A stretch of DNA of 17,020 nt from Deltaproteobacteria bacterium. GTDB lineage: Bacteria; Desulfobacterota; Desulfobulbia; Desulfobulbales; SURF-16. The stretch spans positions 1 through 17,020 of the forward strand of contig JAOZSN010000054.1 of the NCBI GenBank assembly GCA_029939635.1, read 5' to 3'. Positions 16,229 to 17,020 of this stretch are shown here, piece by piece (the first letter of the stretch is position 1; every line of letters starts with the position of its first letter). A program made the position numbers and the translations under genes. Under the pieces are notes generated by a model, which saw only the letters and a list, made by a program, of their open reading frames with translations, made no database searches and was not told where the DNA came from.

Positions 16229-16875
16229 AATAGAAAACCTGACCAGAAGAGGCCGAGAAGTGGAATAATAAGAAAAATACCGACGATAACCACAGTAAGA
16301 AACCAGGCACCGCCGCGCAGCACACCATTATACAACTCATGGTTAAATCCCACACTTTGCCACAAACTCCAGAAACCATGACTGATATGGACACCAAGGG
16401 CCAGCAAAGCCAGGCAATAAAAGACAACCACCAGGGACTTTGAAAATTCGTGGCGAATAAGGACATTAATGGGTTCTGTATGCTCAACAAAATGCACCGT
16501 GGCCAGATGAAAGGAAACCAGGGTTAGAATAACCAAACCACTATAAAACATGGTACGCGAGCCAATACTACGCCCCCCTGCACTACGTTGCACAGCATAG
16601 CTATCTGGTCTGGCCTGACGATTGCTAAAAAAGAGCAAGGTGCCAAAGAGAATATGGCCTAAAAAGATGGCCAGCAACCCCACCTCAAACACTGGGATGA
16701 CTGGCCCTAGGGCATGGAGATGTTCAGCATAGGAGTTGAAGGATGCCCCACCAAAAAAAATGGAGGAGTTACCCACAACATGCACCAGTAAAAAGCCACC
16801 AAGCATAAACCCGGTAATGGCCATAATCAGCTTGCGACCAATGGAGGAGGTCAGCAAGCGACGGAGAATTTCCAT
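16225..16875 (-). CDS. sdhC: Succinate dehydrogenase/fumarate reductase cytochrome b558 anchor
   Basis: This 216-residue membrane protein has five predicted helices, matching the single-polypeptide di-heme cytochrome b558 anchors of Bacillus and Wolinella; no separate sdhD exists here. The opening SSIGRKLIMAITGFMLGGF is typical. Likely axial histidines are H32 (LVHVVGN), H74 (LGHILFG), H123 (SFHLATVHF) and H163 (or H166; GVHISHGFW), by helix position and spacing like B. subtilis SdhC. Two hemes and menaquinone use follow from the family. GAGG lies eight bases before the ATG. It is the first gene of sdhCAB, and its TGA overlaps the sdhA ATG. Confidence 0.94.
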   Translation of the reverse strand: MEILRRLLTSSIGRKLIMAITGFMLGGFLLVHVVGNSSIFFGGASFNSYAEHLHALGPVIPVFEVGLLAIFLGHILFGTLLFFSNRQARPDSYAVQRSAGGRSIGSRTMFYSGLVILTLVSFHLATVHFVEHTEPINVLIRHEFSKSLVVVFYCLALLALGVHISHGFWSLWQSVGFNHELYNGVLRGGAWFLTVVIVGIFLIIPLLGLFWSGFLL

Positions 16876-17020
16876 GTTACATCCTCGATAATTTTAAAAT
16901 CCACCAATAGGCATAAAGTAAGCTTTATGTGGCAATGGTTAGTCCGGGGAGGAGCTGTCTTTTCGGCTACGACATTAATTTTCTTGATTATCTAAGTTCA
17001 CTACAAAAAAACACTTAATC
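16876..17020 (-). promoter_or_regulatory. Upstream region of sdhCAB with a small perfect inverted repeat
   Basis: This is the 145-base leader side of the operon, cut by the window edge. It contains the sdhC ribosome-binding site and an inverted repeat, CATAAAG (16912-16918) and CTTTATG (16923-16929), 7 base pairs with a 4-base loop, about 37 bases before the start codon. It could be an operator or a leader hairpin. A GATAAT-like -10 occurs further upstream but I could not pair it with a convincing -35, so the promoter position is unresolved. Confidence 0.35.

Noticed and set aside
16930..16980. tRNA-like or structured RNA upstream of sdhC
   Set aside because: Pairing is short and bulged, with no T-loop or anticodon features.

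Overview
This window looks like chromosome of a Gram-negative anaerobe, most plausibly a sulfate-reducing Desulfobacterota of the Desulfobulbales type. That placement is an inference from gene content: a menaquinone-type sdhCAB operon, a DUF342/FapA protein paired with a response regulator, a stand-alone CPA2 antiporter and mid-range base composition. No rRNA or species-specific marker is present, so the organism is not firmly identified. I see no tRNA, CRISPR array, transposase or phage gene.

Layout. (1) Positions 1-3771, minus strand: a CPA2 cation:proton antiporter, then a response regulator with a GAF-like output domain, then a FapA/DUF342 protein that runs off the left edge. (2) Positions 3772-4100: a divergent intergenic region with candidate promoters for both sides. 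(3) Positions 4101-8036, plus strand: a tight operon of M20 amidohydrolase, YbdK/GCS2-type carboxylate-amine ligase, a short leaderless gamma-glutamyltransferase homologue and a small two-helix LapA-domain membrane protein. The first three genes abut or overlap, which suggests one pathway for gamma-glutamyl or acyl-amide conjugates; the substrate cannot be read from sequence. (4) Positions 8046-13196, minus strand: a 1716-residue exported protein made almost entirely of 46 tandem repeats of 36 (later 35) residues. It converges on the LapA-domain gene with a gap of only 9 bases. (5) Positions 13424-16875, minus strand: sdhC-sdhA-sdhB, encoding a succinate dehydrogenase/fumarate reductase of the single-anchor, di-heme type. 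A long imperfect palindrome fills the sdhA-sdhB gap and a terminator hairpin overlaps the sdhB stop.

The strongest candidate for something undescribed is the giant repeat protein. It has a signal peptide, no cysteine after it, almost no aromatic residues, a two-repeat super-period with alternating charge, and DNA evidence of recent duplication in two-repeat steps. I found no anchor or secretion domain in it. Second in interest are the ligase/transferase/amidohydrolase operon and the sdhA-sdhB palindrome.
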